Made by a program: the position numbers and the translations under genes. A stretch of DNA of 64,000 nt from Leptolyngbya sp. NIES-2104 (lineage in GTDB: Bacteria; Cyanobacteriota; Cyanobacteriia; Leptolyngbyales; Leptolyngbyaceae): NCBI RefSeq assembly GCF_001485215.1, contig NZ_BBWW01000003.1, positions 186,001 through 250,000 of the forward strand, in the 5' to 3' direction. Under the pieces are notes generated by a model, which saw only the letters and a program-made list of their open reading frames with translations, had not been told where the DNA came from and made no database searches. Positions 44,684 through 53,471 of the stretch are shown piece after piece. The stretch's first letter is position 1, and every line of letters starts with the position of its first letter.

Positions 44684-46385
44684 AGATTAAACTCCTGTTT
44701 CAAGGCTTCATAGTCATACACCCGCACATCGGGAACGACGATCTCAACGGGTGTTTCGACCTCCGACTCGATCGCAGCGGTGGAAGCAGGTTCTAGAGCA
44801 GGTTCAGTTGTTTTGCTCGTTTCCTTTGATGTTGCACTTTGCACGGATCGTTTAGTTTTCCGCCGTTGTTGTTCCTCAATGTCACGGTCACGCGATCGCA
44901 CTTCCTCAAACATCGATTGGTTGCTGATGCTTTTTCCAGCTTTCCGCAATCACCGACTCATGGCTTGGGCTTCCGCATACGACAACATCTCTGTTTCGAG
45001 TCCGGTGGCATGAGCGCGACTGAGAAAGATATCTTTGCCCCCATCTTCTCGGTAAATCAGAATGCTGGTAATGTCACGGGGATTGTAGCGCAGGACGACC
45101 CAACTTCCGGTGTAGCCTTCTAAATGCTCGCCGCGATAGTTTAAGTTCGCGAATTGAATATAACCGCCGCGATATACAGTTCGTCGATCGCGTCGCATGA
45201 GGCAGATGTCGAGTTCGCGATCGCTCAGTAAGGGAAGTTGAGCCACTCGATCCGATTCCCAGCGTCCCAAGCGCGTTTGATCGCCAATTCTTGGATCAAT
45301 CCCTTGGTTGTAGCGCTCCACGAGGTAGCGCACAATCTGTTTTTCCAGTTGCATCAGAGTTAAACTGGCATTCGTTTCGGCTTGCTTGGGACGACGTTTG
45401 GTATTGCTCCCGGTATGTCCGGGCAGGTTCGCAAATAGCTCACTATTCAATGTGCCAAACGGTCGTTCCACAATGCCACCTTCCGCTGGGTAGCGCCGCT
45501 GACAAAGACGATTTTGAGTTCATTCGCCACTTGCTCTAAATGCTTGGAATTGAATTCTTTGCCGCCATCGGTGTACAAATACTGAGGGATGCCATAGGTT
45601 CCCCAGAGCTGAGTGAGTTCATACGCTGAACTGTATTGCTTTGGCAGAATTGCATGACGTAGAGCTAAACACACGACGACAGCGCTCGGTGCTTCCATCC
45701 CCAAGTGAATGCCGATGATGCACCGGGAGTGAGTATCGACGATCGTCGTCAGCCACAGTCGCCCTAATACTTCTCCCACTTGATCGACAACCAATAAGTC
45801 AACCCGCGTGTGATCGCATTGCCACACTTGATTGCTCTCTTTGACTTTGACTTCTAAGCCTTCACGGGTTCTCAGAATTAAGGTTTCGCCACTCCAGCCG
45901 ATTGATCGGGAGCGCGATCGCGTCTCTTGTCGTTCCATCTCACTCTGCAAAACTCGATAGACACTCGCTCGGCTGGGTGGGTTGCTGTCTCCAAGTTCCA
46001 AGGCTCGTGCTGCCACTCGAACAGCAACTTGGGCGCGACTCATTCTCCGTCCACCCCGATTGCCCGCACGATACGTTTGCAGGATGTAATCGGTCCAATC
46101 TTCATCGAGTCGCTGCTCCCCACGATCCGCTCTCTCTTGCCGAATGACCCCAGTGACTCCTTCGGCTTGCCACGCTCGCATCAAATGCCGCACGTTTCGC
46201 ACTGTCATGTTCAGTTGCTCGGCGATTTCTTGCTGAAGAGCGAGGTAGGTTGAGCGATCTGGAGCATTCGCCAACCGCTGCATCGCTTTGACGCGCTGTT
46301 GTTCTGCGATCGTTAAAGGATGAGAGCGCACCACGATTTCAGTGTGCTCTGGAACTGCGGCGGGTTTAGCTTCCTCGGTCCCCAT
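44677..46385 (-). pseudogene. tnsB: degraded tnsB transposase of a Tn7/CAST-type element (copy B)
   Basis: Starting at 46385, about 570 codons cover a full TnsB: N-terminal DNA-binding helices (LNMTVRNVRHLMRAWQAEGV, TYRAGNRGGRRMSRAQVAVR), then the DDE core (VWQCDHTRVDLLVVDQ, YLYTDGGKEFNSKHL, and AEGGIVERPFGTLNSELF), then the DRELDICLMRRDRRTVYRGG block and C-terminal tail AGKSISNQSM. It closely resembles TnsB of type V-K CRISPR-associated transposons. Two lesions: a one-base shift near 45470 (…KIVF then CQRRYPAEGG) and a TGA at 44950-44952 (AMSR*LRKAG). All three catalytic acids survive but lie on both sides of the shift. Overlaps the start of tnsC. Confidence 0.85.
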
Positions 46386-46400
46386 ACCTCACTGCCCTGA

Positions 46401-46677
46401 GAAATTTAATCTGAGATTTGACGCAGTTACTTTACACCCGATGAACGCGCCTTCTACTCTCGCTTTACACGATTTCGCGACTCGTAATCTTTTGTAATTT
46501 AGGAAAAATAATTTGAGATCAGTCATCCAGAAATTTAGGAAATTTAATTTGAGACGAAATCGATCTCACGCTCAAGCTGTACTACTCGACGCTCAAACTC
46601 AGTTGCAGTAAACGTTTTAGCCGTTTGAAGCGGAAAAATAATTTGAGACGAAAGGAAAAATAACTTGAGACTCGACA
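46401..46677. repeat. left end of Tn7/CAST-type element B (five TnsB-site-like repeats)
   Basis: Five same-orientation copies of GGAAAWWTAAYTTGAGAY occur at about 46401, 46502, 46538, 46632 and 46654, between tnsB and 46677. The last runs into CTCGACA, so from outside the element begins TGTCGAGTCTCAAGTTA (terminus at 46677). The outermost two repeats are 22 bp apart. Copy number, position upstream of tnsB and the TGT terminus are those of a Tn7-like left end. ACGGT (46678-46682) is the expected target duplication on this side. Confidence 0.75.
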
Positions 46678-47250
46678 ACGGTTCGCAGCTGGGATCGAAA
46701 AGACCAAATCACTGGGATTCAGTTCATCTACTGCCTGTAATGTTGAGATCGCTTGAGTTCTTGACCACATCAAGCCAAACTGCGTTCCGGGTTCGAGCGT
46801 GATCTGATGTTTATGAACGCTTGATTGAAAATCGATTTGAGCTTCATCATTCAACACACAGCCCAACGTGGAGTTGCTAATTGCTCTCTTGATCGCGGCT
46901 TGTACAAATTCTGGAGAACCCGTTTCGAGCGTTTCTAATCCTGCCAGACTAAAGAGTGCAATTTCGCCGATTTTTGGCGTAGAGTTTGAAAATGCAATCC
47001 GAACGATTCCGCCAGCTTCAACCGTGAACTGTCCTGCCGTGAACTGAACTTGTGTTTGATCTGGTTCGGTTATTTTAAACAGGTGATCTACCTGGCTACC
47101 ATCAATCACTTGAACGATGGGCACTTCACTCATGATGTCTTCTGAAGTCATCTCCGAATTCGACAGCAAAAGTGCAGATTCGTTTAGAAGCGGTGAATCG
47201 GGTGATGAGTTTTGTGCCGAACTCGCATCGAACTGAAAAGACTGAGACAT
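46678..47250 (-). pseudogene. N-terminal fragment of an adhesin-like gene cut by element B
   Basis: From the ATG at 47250 (MSQSFQFDASSAQNSSPDSP) about 190 codons read as secreted-adhesin-type sequence: VPIVQVIDGSQVDHLFKITE, EIALFSLAGLETLETGSPEF, VQAAIKRAISNSTLGCVLND and SDLVFSIPAANR. They then run straight into the TGTCGAG terminus of element B, where the frame continues only as transposon sequence to a stop at 46582. The style is that of the region preceding DUF4114/FG-GAP repeats in cyanobacterial surface proteins. The missing C-terminal part was not found on the far side of the element. Confidence 0.65.
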
Positions 47251-47541
47251 AGTAGAATGCACCGGGTAGAAATGAGAAGCTACAACCTGCCGAACCACTG
47301 TTGGCTTCATTAATGCTTAATATTTCAGACTCATTTCAATCAAAACATGATGCTTTTACGCATTTATTAAACAACCTTTTCCCATTGCTTACGTAATTAA
47401 ACGGGCTTTTTCCGTAGAAACCGCAGTCCCAAATCTGTGACCGATTAGTAAAGTGTGGGGCTAGGTTAGTGTGTTTCTCGCTCGTCGAACCGCAAGGACT
47501 GAACCACATTTAAATTCCCCAAGCACTGCATCTCCCTTGAT

Positions 47542-49584
47542 ATGACCACTCTGCCCTCAATTTCGATCATTATCACGGTATACAATCGAGCGTTCTTCTT
47601 AGGTGCGACGATCGAGAGCGTGCTGGCACAGACGCGGAAGGATTTTGAGCTATTGATCTGGGATGATGGCTCGACGGATGATTCTGTCGCGATCGCACGA
47701 CAGTATGAGCAGCAAGACGATCGTATTCGAGTCGTTGCAAGCTGCCATCAGGGACTCTCTCCCACTCTGAAAGCCGCAGTCGCAGCAACAATAGCACCAT
47801 TTGTGGGCTGGGTCGATAGTGATGATTTATTAGCACCAACCGCGCTAGAAGAAACAGCCGCAGTTCTGGAAACACTGCCTCAAGTTGGCATGGTGTATAC
47901 CAACTATCATTTGATTGATGCCAGCGGTCGCGATCATGGATTGGGTCATACCTGTAAAGTGCCTTATTCACCAAAGCGATTGTTAGTAGATTTTATGACG
48001 TTTCATTTTCGGTTGATTCGTCGATCAATGTACGAGCGAGTCGGGGGTATTGATCCCACTTATCCGACGGCTGAAGACTATGATTTATGTCTAAGACTTT
48101 CTGAAGTGACTGAAATTCAGCATCTTGCTCGTCCGTTGTATTTTTATCGTCGGCACTCCGCCAATAAGACCAACGAGCAGATGTTGACAATTCAGTGGAC
48201 ACAACGTGCAATTGAGGCTGCGATCCGCCGTCGAAATTTAGACAGCCACTATCAACTGCACACCCGACTGGTTGCCTATTTCTCACTTCAATCTCGCTCA
48301 ACGACACCTCAGCCGCGGAAAGCGGTAGAACTGGTTGTTCCAAAACCCAGAACGCCGCTGGTGTCGATCGTCATTCCTTGTCATAACGCTGCACCACGAC
48401 TCGATGCCTGCCTCAAAAGCTGCGTCGCGCAAACTTACCCGAATCTGGAAATTCTTGTCGTTGATAATCAGTCAACCGATGATTCAATGTTGATCGCCAA
48501 ACACTGGAGTGAACAGACGGAGCGCCCGATTCGGATTCTACAGTGTGAAACTCTGGGAGCCAATGCAGCAAGAAATTGGGGATTTCAACAAGCAAAAGGG
48601 GACTACATCCAATGGTTAGATGCAGACGACGAACTTGAGCCAAAAAAACTGTCGCTCCAGGTCAATGCACTCGAACAGCAGGTTGAGGTGGATGTGGCAT
48701 TTGGCGATTGGGAATGGCAGTTTGTCAATCAGAATCAGACAACACAGTTCAAATTTGCTGGACAACAATACTCGGATATGCCATTACAAATGCTGTGGGA
48801 CAATTGGCGACCCCCGCACTGTTATCTCTTGCGACGCTCTGTAGCAGAGCGGCTAGATCGCCTGCAAGCATGGCATCCAGAAACCAGAATCTGTATGGAT
48901 CGGGAGTATTTTACGATCGCTGCACTGCTAGGGTTGCGGTTTCAATACGTGCCTGGGTCGCTGGTGCGGTATCACTGGTGGTCAGCGAATCAACTCAGCC
49001 GGAGTCGATCGTACCAAGAGCGAGTTGTGAGCCGTGCCCAAATGTTTCAACGGTTTCGCGATTTATCAGAAGTTCGGTGGGCAGCAGGAATTCCAGAGAA
49101 TTATCGCTTCCTTCTACAGCAGAATTGGGAGATATGGCTGCCTGCCTTTACAATCCACCACAAGGAGACTCACTCAGTTCTTAAACATTCTGAGACGAAT
49201 GTAGAACTTGCACTATCCCGACCTCAGCAGCAAATTGCAACGGCACTTTCATCGCTCTCCATGCCACAGACGTTAGAGGATCTGTCGCGTTGGGTACTGC
49301 GGCAAATTTGGAGTAAGTTGATTACAAGAATAAGCGAGGATTCTAATGCCTTGCTCACAACTCAACAGTTAACGGAGGAATTAGCTGTTCAACTTGGATT
49401 TTCAGTGCCATCTTTTCCAACCTCGGTGACTGATAGTGATAGAAATGAGACAGGCTTACTCATTACACCATTGCTGCATGACTTTCCCCTCTTTGCCCCC
49501 TCATTTGGTGAGTACCGCCTGATTGTTCAAGGTTTTCTTGAGTCTCTGCGACAGCATGGATGGCTAAAGCGTCTTAGTCGCTAG
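47542..49584 (+). CDS. two-domain family 2 glycosyltransferase (copy 1)
   Basis: 680 residues with two GT-A domains in tandem. The first (about 1-230) has ISIIITVYNRAFFLGATIES, LLIWDDGSTDDSVAIA and the metal-binding VDSDDLLAP. The second (about 272-500) has VSIVIPCHNAAPRLDACLKS, ILVVDNQSTDDSM and WLDADDELEP. A C-terminal helical region of about 170 residues follows. No membrane segments, so it is cytosolic or peripheral. Family members build polysaccharides or glycosylate surface proteins. It is divergent from the adhesin fragment and closely related along its length to the protein at 60342-62366. Confidence 0.88.
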   Translation: MTTLPSISIIITVYNRAFFLGATIESVLAQTRKDFELLIWDDGSTDDSVAIARQYEQQDDRIRVVASCHQGLSPTLKAAVAATIAPFVGWVDSDDLLAPTALEETAAVLETLPQVGMVYTNYHLIDASGRDHGLGHTCKVPYSPKRLLVDFMTFHFRLIRRSMYERVGGIDPTYPTAEDYDLCLRLSEVTEIQHLARPLYFYRRHSANKTNEQMLTIQWTQRAIEAAIRRRNLDSHYQLHTRLVAYFSLQSRSTTPQPRKAVELVVPKPRTPLVSIVIPCHNAAPRLDACLKSCVAQTYPNLEILVVDNQSTDDSMLIAKHWSEQTERPIRILQCETLGANAARNWGFQQAKGDYIQWLDADDELEPKKLSLQVNALEQQVEVDVAFGDWEWQFVNQNQTTQFKFAGQQYSDMPLQMLWDNWRPPHCYLLRRSVAERLDRLQAWHPETRICMDREYFTIAALLGLRFQYVPGSLVRYHWWSANQLSRSRSYQERVVSRAQMFQRFRDLSEVRWAAGIPENYRFLLQQNWEIWLPAFTIHHKETHSVLKHSETNVELALSRPQQQIATALSSLSMPQTLEDLSRWVLRQIWSKLITRISEDSNALLTTQQLTEELAVQLGFSVPSFPTSVTDSDRNETGLLITPLLHDFPLFAPSFGEYRLIVQGFLESLRQHGWLKRLSR

Positions 49585-49676
49585 GGTGTGTTCAACGGAT
49601 GAACAGTCTGACGCGAAGTGTTGTTGACCTGCAAACTAGCGGAGGTGTTTGCGATCGCATCTCCCACTAAATCCTG

Positions 49677-51404
49677 TCATTCATCTGATCCTACCAGCGT
49701 AATCACATCGGTAACTTTGTGTTTCCCCCGATGTTTGAGGTTATGCCTCTCCGGGTCAATTTGATGTCTTTGGTGATGCTCCTGGACATCACTGCGTTCC
49801 CTCAGCGTTTTTTCGATTCTAGGCTGAGATCCCCCAACACTCTTCAAGAGTGAAATCGTAATCGCCCATTTCTGATCATGGAGTCGATCTCGTTTATCGT
49901 TATAGTCCATAATCGCCCCAATCCAATCATCGATCAGCCGTTGACTACTTTCAGTCGAGGACTTCGTGCGTTTCGCCGATTCAACCGGGGCGCTCAGTGG
50001 TTTTTCCGGTTTTGGTTGTGGCTTCTCGGACTGGATTCGTTTTGCCTTTGGTGCTGGCTGAGAGATCGTCGCTTGTTGTAGCGCCACCAATTGTTGAATC
50101 GCCCCGACCAGTTGTTGAATATCCTGACGCAATGGGTCATCTGCCTGGAGCTTTTGAGCCTCCACAACCTGTTGAGGTCGTTCTTCAGTCGATTCTACCT
50201 GTTGGGTGTTCTCTTCTGCTTCCTGGGTCAAATCCGCCGCATTCAACCGTTCTTCAATCCATTCCAGCAGTTTCTGTGCCTTTTCCGGTTGCGTCCCCTC
50301 CGGTGAAATCGTCTCCAACACCTTCGACCAGCGATCGCGCTCCTGTTGAAAAATCCGCAACTGCCCCACTTTCCGACGAGGCGGCAGAGCTTCAAGCGCC
50401 TGTTTTGCCTGCTCCAAGCTTGCCTGACTAAACATCTCAATTGCCACCACTCCTCCATGCCCCAACTTAATGCCTTTACGTTTACCGTTGTAGAGCGCGA
50501 TCACCTTGTCTGCAATCTCATAATCGCTGTAGTGACGTGAAGCCGTCAGGGATCGCTTCAACTCACCATCCTCTTCATCGAGAATCTGAAAGTGCCCTTG
50601 AATTGCTGCCTTAAACTCAGTCGCATCAACGGTCGGTGGGCAATACCAAAAGGTGGCAATACAGGCATACACGGAGCGAAACAAGTGCGTGTACAAATTA
50701 TCCTTGCCTTCCCTCGTCGGCACGAGACCTTGAAAGTTTTGATCGCATGATCGCGCCACCGCCTGCCCAAACTTGGCATTCACTTCATCAGCGGGCATCT
50801 CCACTGCTTGGGGTAATTCCCGGCGTAGTTTCTCGATCGCCGTCACGACACGTTTCGCCGTCGCCAGCGTCGGAATTTCAAACGCCAACCCCTTCTCCCC
50901 GCGCCGTTTCACCGCCCCCCGAAACGTCACCGACCATTTCGACTTGACTTCAAACCGAGCGGTCGAAAGCAATTCAGCCGAGCGTCGTCCCGTCAGCACT
51001 GCCAACCCAGCGGCAATATCCGCCCAATCTGGCTGCCCGATTAATTGGACAGCCCGCGCCGCGATCGCATCGGGGTCATGAAGAAACTGCACCTGTTCAT
51101 TGCGCTTAGCGACATTGCCTTGTTTGCGATCGTTAATTTCGGCATACTCCTGCTTAGAAAGCCCCACAATCTCCAGTGACCAATGATCTTCTCCCAGCGC
51201 ATCCTTAATGGCTCGACGAGTCATATCCATCAGTCTTTGTTGTTGGTCAAGCCTGGGCTTACTGTGTTGCGTTGCCCAGTGATCGCGCATCTGCACTGTA
51301 AAGTCTTGCAACCGTTGACGATCGCCCTCAGACTCAGCCAGAGACTGAATAAAGGGCAAATACTTATGTGTGATCGCATGATCGAGCCAAGCGGAGCGAC
51401 CCAT
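49677..51404 (-). CDS. telomere resolvase (protelomerase)-like protein
   Basis: 575 residues. The N-terminal half is helical and charged (SWLDHAITHKYLPFI-type opening, then TRRAIKDALGEDHW). The core (about residues 130-330) shows the tyrosine-recombinase/telomere-resolvase pattern: IAAGLAVLTGRRSAELL (Arg), FRGAVKRRGEKGLAFEIPTL (Lys), LYTHLFRSVYACIATFWY (Arg) and LTASRHYSDYEIADK (His and Tyr). These correspond in order to the R-K-R-H-Y set of TelK/ResT. The C-terminal 200 residues are low-complexity, Gln/Glu/Lys/Pro-rich with a coiled-coil flavour. Telomere resolvases make hairpin ends on linear replicons; related genes occur on cyanobacterial plasmids with unknown function. A plain tyrosine recombinase is the alternative. 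Confidence 0.65.
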   Translation of the reverse strand: MGRSAWLDHAITHKYLPFIQSLAESEGDRQRLQDFTVQMRDHWATQHSKPRLDQQQRLMDMTRRAIKDALGEDHWSLEIVGLSKQEYAEINDRKQGNVAKRNEQVQFLHDPDAIAARAVQLIGQPDWADIAAGLAVLTGRRSAELLSTARFEVKSKWSVTFRGAVKRRGEKGLAFEIPTLATAKRVVTAIEKLRRELPQAVEMPADEVNAKFGQAVARSCDQNFQGLVPTREGKDNLYTHLFRSVYACIATFWYCPPTVDATEFKAAIQGHFQILDEEDGELKRSLTASRHYSDYEIADKVIALYNGKRKGIKLGHGGVVAIEMFSQASLEQAKQALEALPPRRKVGQLRIFQQERDRWSKVLETISPEGTQPEKAQKLLEWIEERLNAADLTQEAEENTQQVESTEERPQQVVEAQKLQADDPLRQDIQQLVGAIQQLVALQQATISQPAPKAKRIQSEKPQPKPEKPLSAPVESAKRTKSSTESSQRLIDDWIGAIMDYNDKRDRLHDQKWAITISLLKSVGGSQPRIEKTLRERSDVQEHHQRHQIDPERHNLKHRGKHKVTDVITLVGSDE

Positions 51405-51434
51405 ACCGAAAAGCTCCAGATTCAGATTTGTATT

Positions 51435-51451
51435 GATATAGATACTATATC
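51435..51451. promoter_or_regulatory. palindrome upstream of the telomere-resolvase-like gene
   Basis: GATATAG-ATA-CTATATC is a perfect inverted repeat with 7-bp arms and a 3-bp centre, 31-47 bp upstream of the gene's ATG. The surrounding 51405-51664 is AT-rich and gene-free. It could be an operator overlapping the promoter; it is shorter than known telomere-resolvase target sites. Confidence 0.35.
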
Positions 51452-51667
51452 CACATCCATATTAATAGTCAATGCAGCGCGAACCCTATTTATATATAAA
51501 CTTCCTCACCATGCTAGACCTCAGATGATTGCGAACGAAGAGAGGATTGAAAGGTCAGCGAATTCATCGTGGTCAGGGGGAACATGACATAATGCCTCAG
51601 ATCGCTAAATTTTGCCTCGTAGATAGCAGAAACAGCGAATTCTTGAATCTGAATTAACCTGAAAGTG

Positions 51668-52027
51668 ATGATTGAAATTCTTCAGAGTCGCGCCACACCA
51701 GAGCAGATGACCTCCATGCTGGAAGTACTGGGCATCTATGTTAAGTTAGGGGTTGACATTGATCGCGAGGTGATAGCCGGAGGCGGAGAGCTTCATGCAG
51801 ACTGTGAGAAAGTGCTGCTTAAGTCTGGGAGTCGGCAAGCCGACGTGTGGGGCGCGGATTGGTATCCCTTCAGTCAAACGATTGGGTATGAGTCCATCAT
51901 CAACATCCGAGCGAATGCAAACAATCGCTCAATGAAGATCCAAGACCCGGTGATTCGATCGCGAATTGAGGACATAGTTTATCGGTATTTAGGCGGTGTG
52001 GAATGGCAATCAACTGGGACAATCTGA
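51668..52027 (+). CDS. DUF5674-type small protein
   Basis: 119 residues from ATG 51668 (a GTG lies three bases before). The sequence EILQSRATPEQMTSMLEVLG, VKLGVDIDREVIAGGGELHA and WGADWYPFSQTIGYESIINI followed by NRSMKIQDPVIRSRIE matches the DUF5674 family as I remember it. The conserved GGGELHADCE and WGADW blocks suggest an enzyme-like fold; the function of the family is unknown to me. It overlaps the next gene by 25 bp, so the two are translated together and behave as a two-gene unit of toxin-antitoxin style, which is inference from layout only. Confidence 0.6.
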   Translation: MIEILQSRATPEQMTSMLEVLGIYVKLGVDIDREVIAGGGELHADCEKVLLKSGSRQADVWGADWYPFSQTIGYESIINIRANANNRSMKIQDPVIRSRIEDIVYRYLGGVEWQSTGTI

Positions 52028-52359
52028 AGCAGCGATACCTCCAATCTGGTCGTGCCTCTCAGTTAGAAAGCATCGTCCTGAACCTGGCGCGAATTCAGAC
52101 CTTAGCCAACAGTGGCGAGGACGGACAAGTGGCGCGTCACTTAGTGCGAGAGAGTCAGTTTTTGATTGAATGGACGGTGCCAACGATTGACCTGGAAACT
52201 GACTTGCCGATTGCCACAGCATTAGTTGATCTTCAGCGACAACTCAGTGAGTGGAAACTCGATTGGGACGGGCTGTGGGAAAATGCCAGCGCTCGTTCCT
52301 CTTTAGTGATGCAAGCCCAGCAGTGGTGCGACCGATTACAGACTTGTGTGATGCCGTAG
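52003..52359 (+). CDS. small hypothetical partner of the DUF5674-type protein
   Basis: 118 residues, helical, Gln/Leu/Trp-rich (WDNLKQRYLQSGRASQLESI, VRESQFLIEWTVPTIDLETD, WKLDWDGLWENASARSSLVM), with no membrane segment. The first half looks like a small helical bundle. The start ATG lies inside the preceding gene, 25 bp before its stop, in a different frame. I recognise it only as a cyanobacterial conserved hypothetical; the tight coupling suggests a partner protein or antitoxin-like role. Confidence 0.5.
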   Translation: MAINWDNLKQRYLQSGRASQLESIVLNLARIQTLANSGEDGQVARHLVRESQFLIEWTVPTIDLETDLPIATALVDLQRQLSEWKLDWDGLWENASARSSLVMQAQQWCDRLQTCVMP

Positions 52360-52684
52360 CGATGACCTGGCGGTGCAATGGAGCAGAAATATCAGTCGCA
52401 ACGCGGTCTTAGCGGGCGTGAGATAAGGCAAATTACCGAGTTTGAGCATCACCATCAAAAGCGATAGACCTGTGCTGGCAGGGGGACTCTTGGACACAGC
52501 CGCGCAGTAACTCTGGCAGTTGTGCCTCTTCTGGGGTGCGGAATGTCATTGCTTTCAGCCGCTTAGTCAACCGAGTTGTCTTTGTGCGATCGCTTGCTCA
52601 GATCCAGATTAGAAGGCAAATTGAAACCCAAATGCCCTGCAAGATGGAATGCTTACAATGAGAAGAGAGTGAGGTAAATCTCGG
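52360..52684. other. intergenic region containing a decayed gene copy
   Basis: 325 bases. The middle (52428-52528) is a degraded duplicate of the gene at 53472-53804. The AT-rich end before 52685 should hold the promoter of the xisH-xisI pair. No further feature was seen. Confidence 0.45.
52428..52528 (-). pseudogene. deleted duplicate of the gene at 53472-53804
   Basis: Two blocks match that gene: 52428-52458 (GCAAATTACCGAG…CACCATCA) corresponds to its 3' end, and 52461-52528 (GCGATAGACCTGTGCTGGCA onward) to an internal part. About 200 bp between them is missing. The copy has diverged at several positions, so it is not a recent duplication. Confidence 0.7.
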
Positions 52685-53095
52685 ATGGCAAAAGACCGAT
52701 TTCATTATGTGGTCAGAACCGCATTGGAAAAAGAGGGCTGGAGAGTTACCGATGATCCCTACGTCATCAATATTGATGATGTCGAGTTCGAGATTGACTT
52801 AGCGGCAGAAGAACTTTTGGCGGCAGAGCGAGAGGGACGCAAAATCGCCGTAGAAGTGAAAAGCTTTATCAGCCCCTCTAACACTTCCGAATTTCACACC
52901 GCTTTGGGTCAGTTTCTGAACTATCGGGATGCGCTTGACCAGATGGAGCCAGACCGCCAGCTCTACCTTGCCGTTCGTGAGCCAATCTACACCAGCTTTT
53001 TCCAACGCCGCTTTATTGTGTCAGCAGTGAAACGCTATCAACTGCGATTGGTGATCTATGATGTTCAACAAGAGGTGGTACTCCAATGGCTGTAG
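52685..53095 (+). CDS. xisH: XisH-family protein
   Basis: 136 residues, full length for the family: MAKDRFHYVVRTALEKEGWR, INIDDVEFEIDLAAEELLAA and REGRKIAVEVKSFISPSNTS. The E-x-D…E-V-K pattern is that of a restriction-endonuclease-like fold. XisH was named from the fdxN element of Anabaena, where xisH and xisI are required with xisF for excision; in most cyanobacteria the pair is scattered in many copies without that element and behaves like a toxin-antitoxin-type unit. It overlaps xisI by 10 bp. No xisF-type recombinase is next to it, though a telomere-resolvase-like recombinase lies 1.3 kb upstream. Confidence 0.88.
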   Translation: MAKDRFHYVVRTALEKEGWRVTDDPYVINIDDVEFEIDLAAEELLAAEREGRKIAVEVKSFISPSNTSEFHTALGQFLNYRDALDQMEPDRQLYLAVREPIYTSFFQRRFIVSAVKRYQLRLVIYDVQQEVVLQWL

Positions 53096-53451
53096 AGCAA
53101 TATCGGCAGTATATTCAACGACTGCTCTCCGAGCGACGATCGCGTTCCTTCAAACCCCATAATGCCCAAGAGTATGAGGTTCAGACGATCTTCGACACTG
53201 AGCAGGATCATTATCAACTGCTTTATGTTGGGTGGCGAGGAACCCGACGTGATTTCGGGTGCATCCTGCATCTAGATATCAAAGATGGCAAGATTTGGAT
53301 TCAGCATGATGGCACGGAAGAAGGAATTGCCAATCGTTTAGTGGAATTTGGTGTGCCGAAACAAGATATTATCCTGGCATTCCATGAACCTGAAGTGCGG
53401 CAATTCACCGATTTTGGCGCTGCTTCCTTTGATCCCGTTTCATCAAAGTAG
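53086..53451 (+). CDS. xisI: XisI-family protein
   Basis: 121 residues: the opening YRQYIQRLLSERRS, the core QTIFDTEQDHYQLLYVGWRG and GCILHLDIKDGKIWIQHDGT, then EEGIANRLVEFGVPKQDIIL and AFHEPEVRQFTDFG, which is diagnostic. It overlaps the end of xisH, so the two are co-translated, and they are thought to act together. Both genes look intact. Confidence 0.9.
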   Translation: MAVEQYRQYIQRLLSERRSRSFKPHNAQEYEVQTIFDTEQDHYQLLYVGWRGTRRDFGCILHLDIKDGKIWIQHDGTEEGIANRLVEFGVPKQDIILAFHEPEVRQFTDFGAASFDPVSSK

Positions 53452-53471
53452 AAGCTGACGACAAGCAATCC

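Noticed and set aside
51421-51500. Telomere-resolvase target (hairpin telomere) site
   Set aside because: The 17-bp palindrome is much shorter than known resolution sites, so it is listed only as a possible operator.
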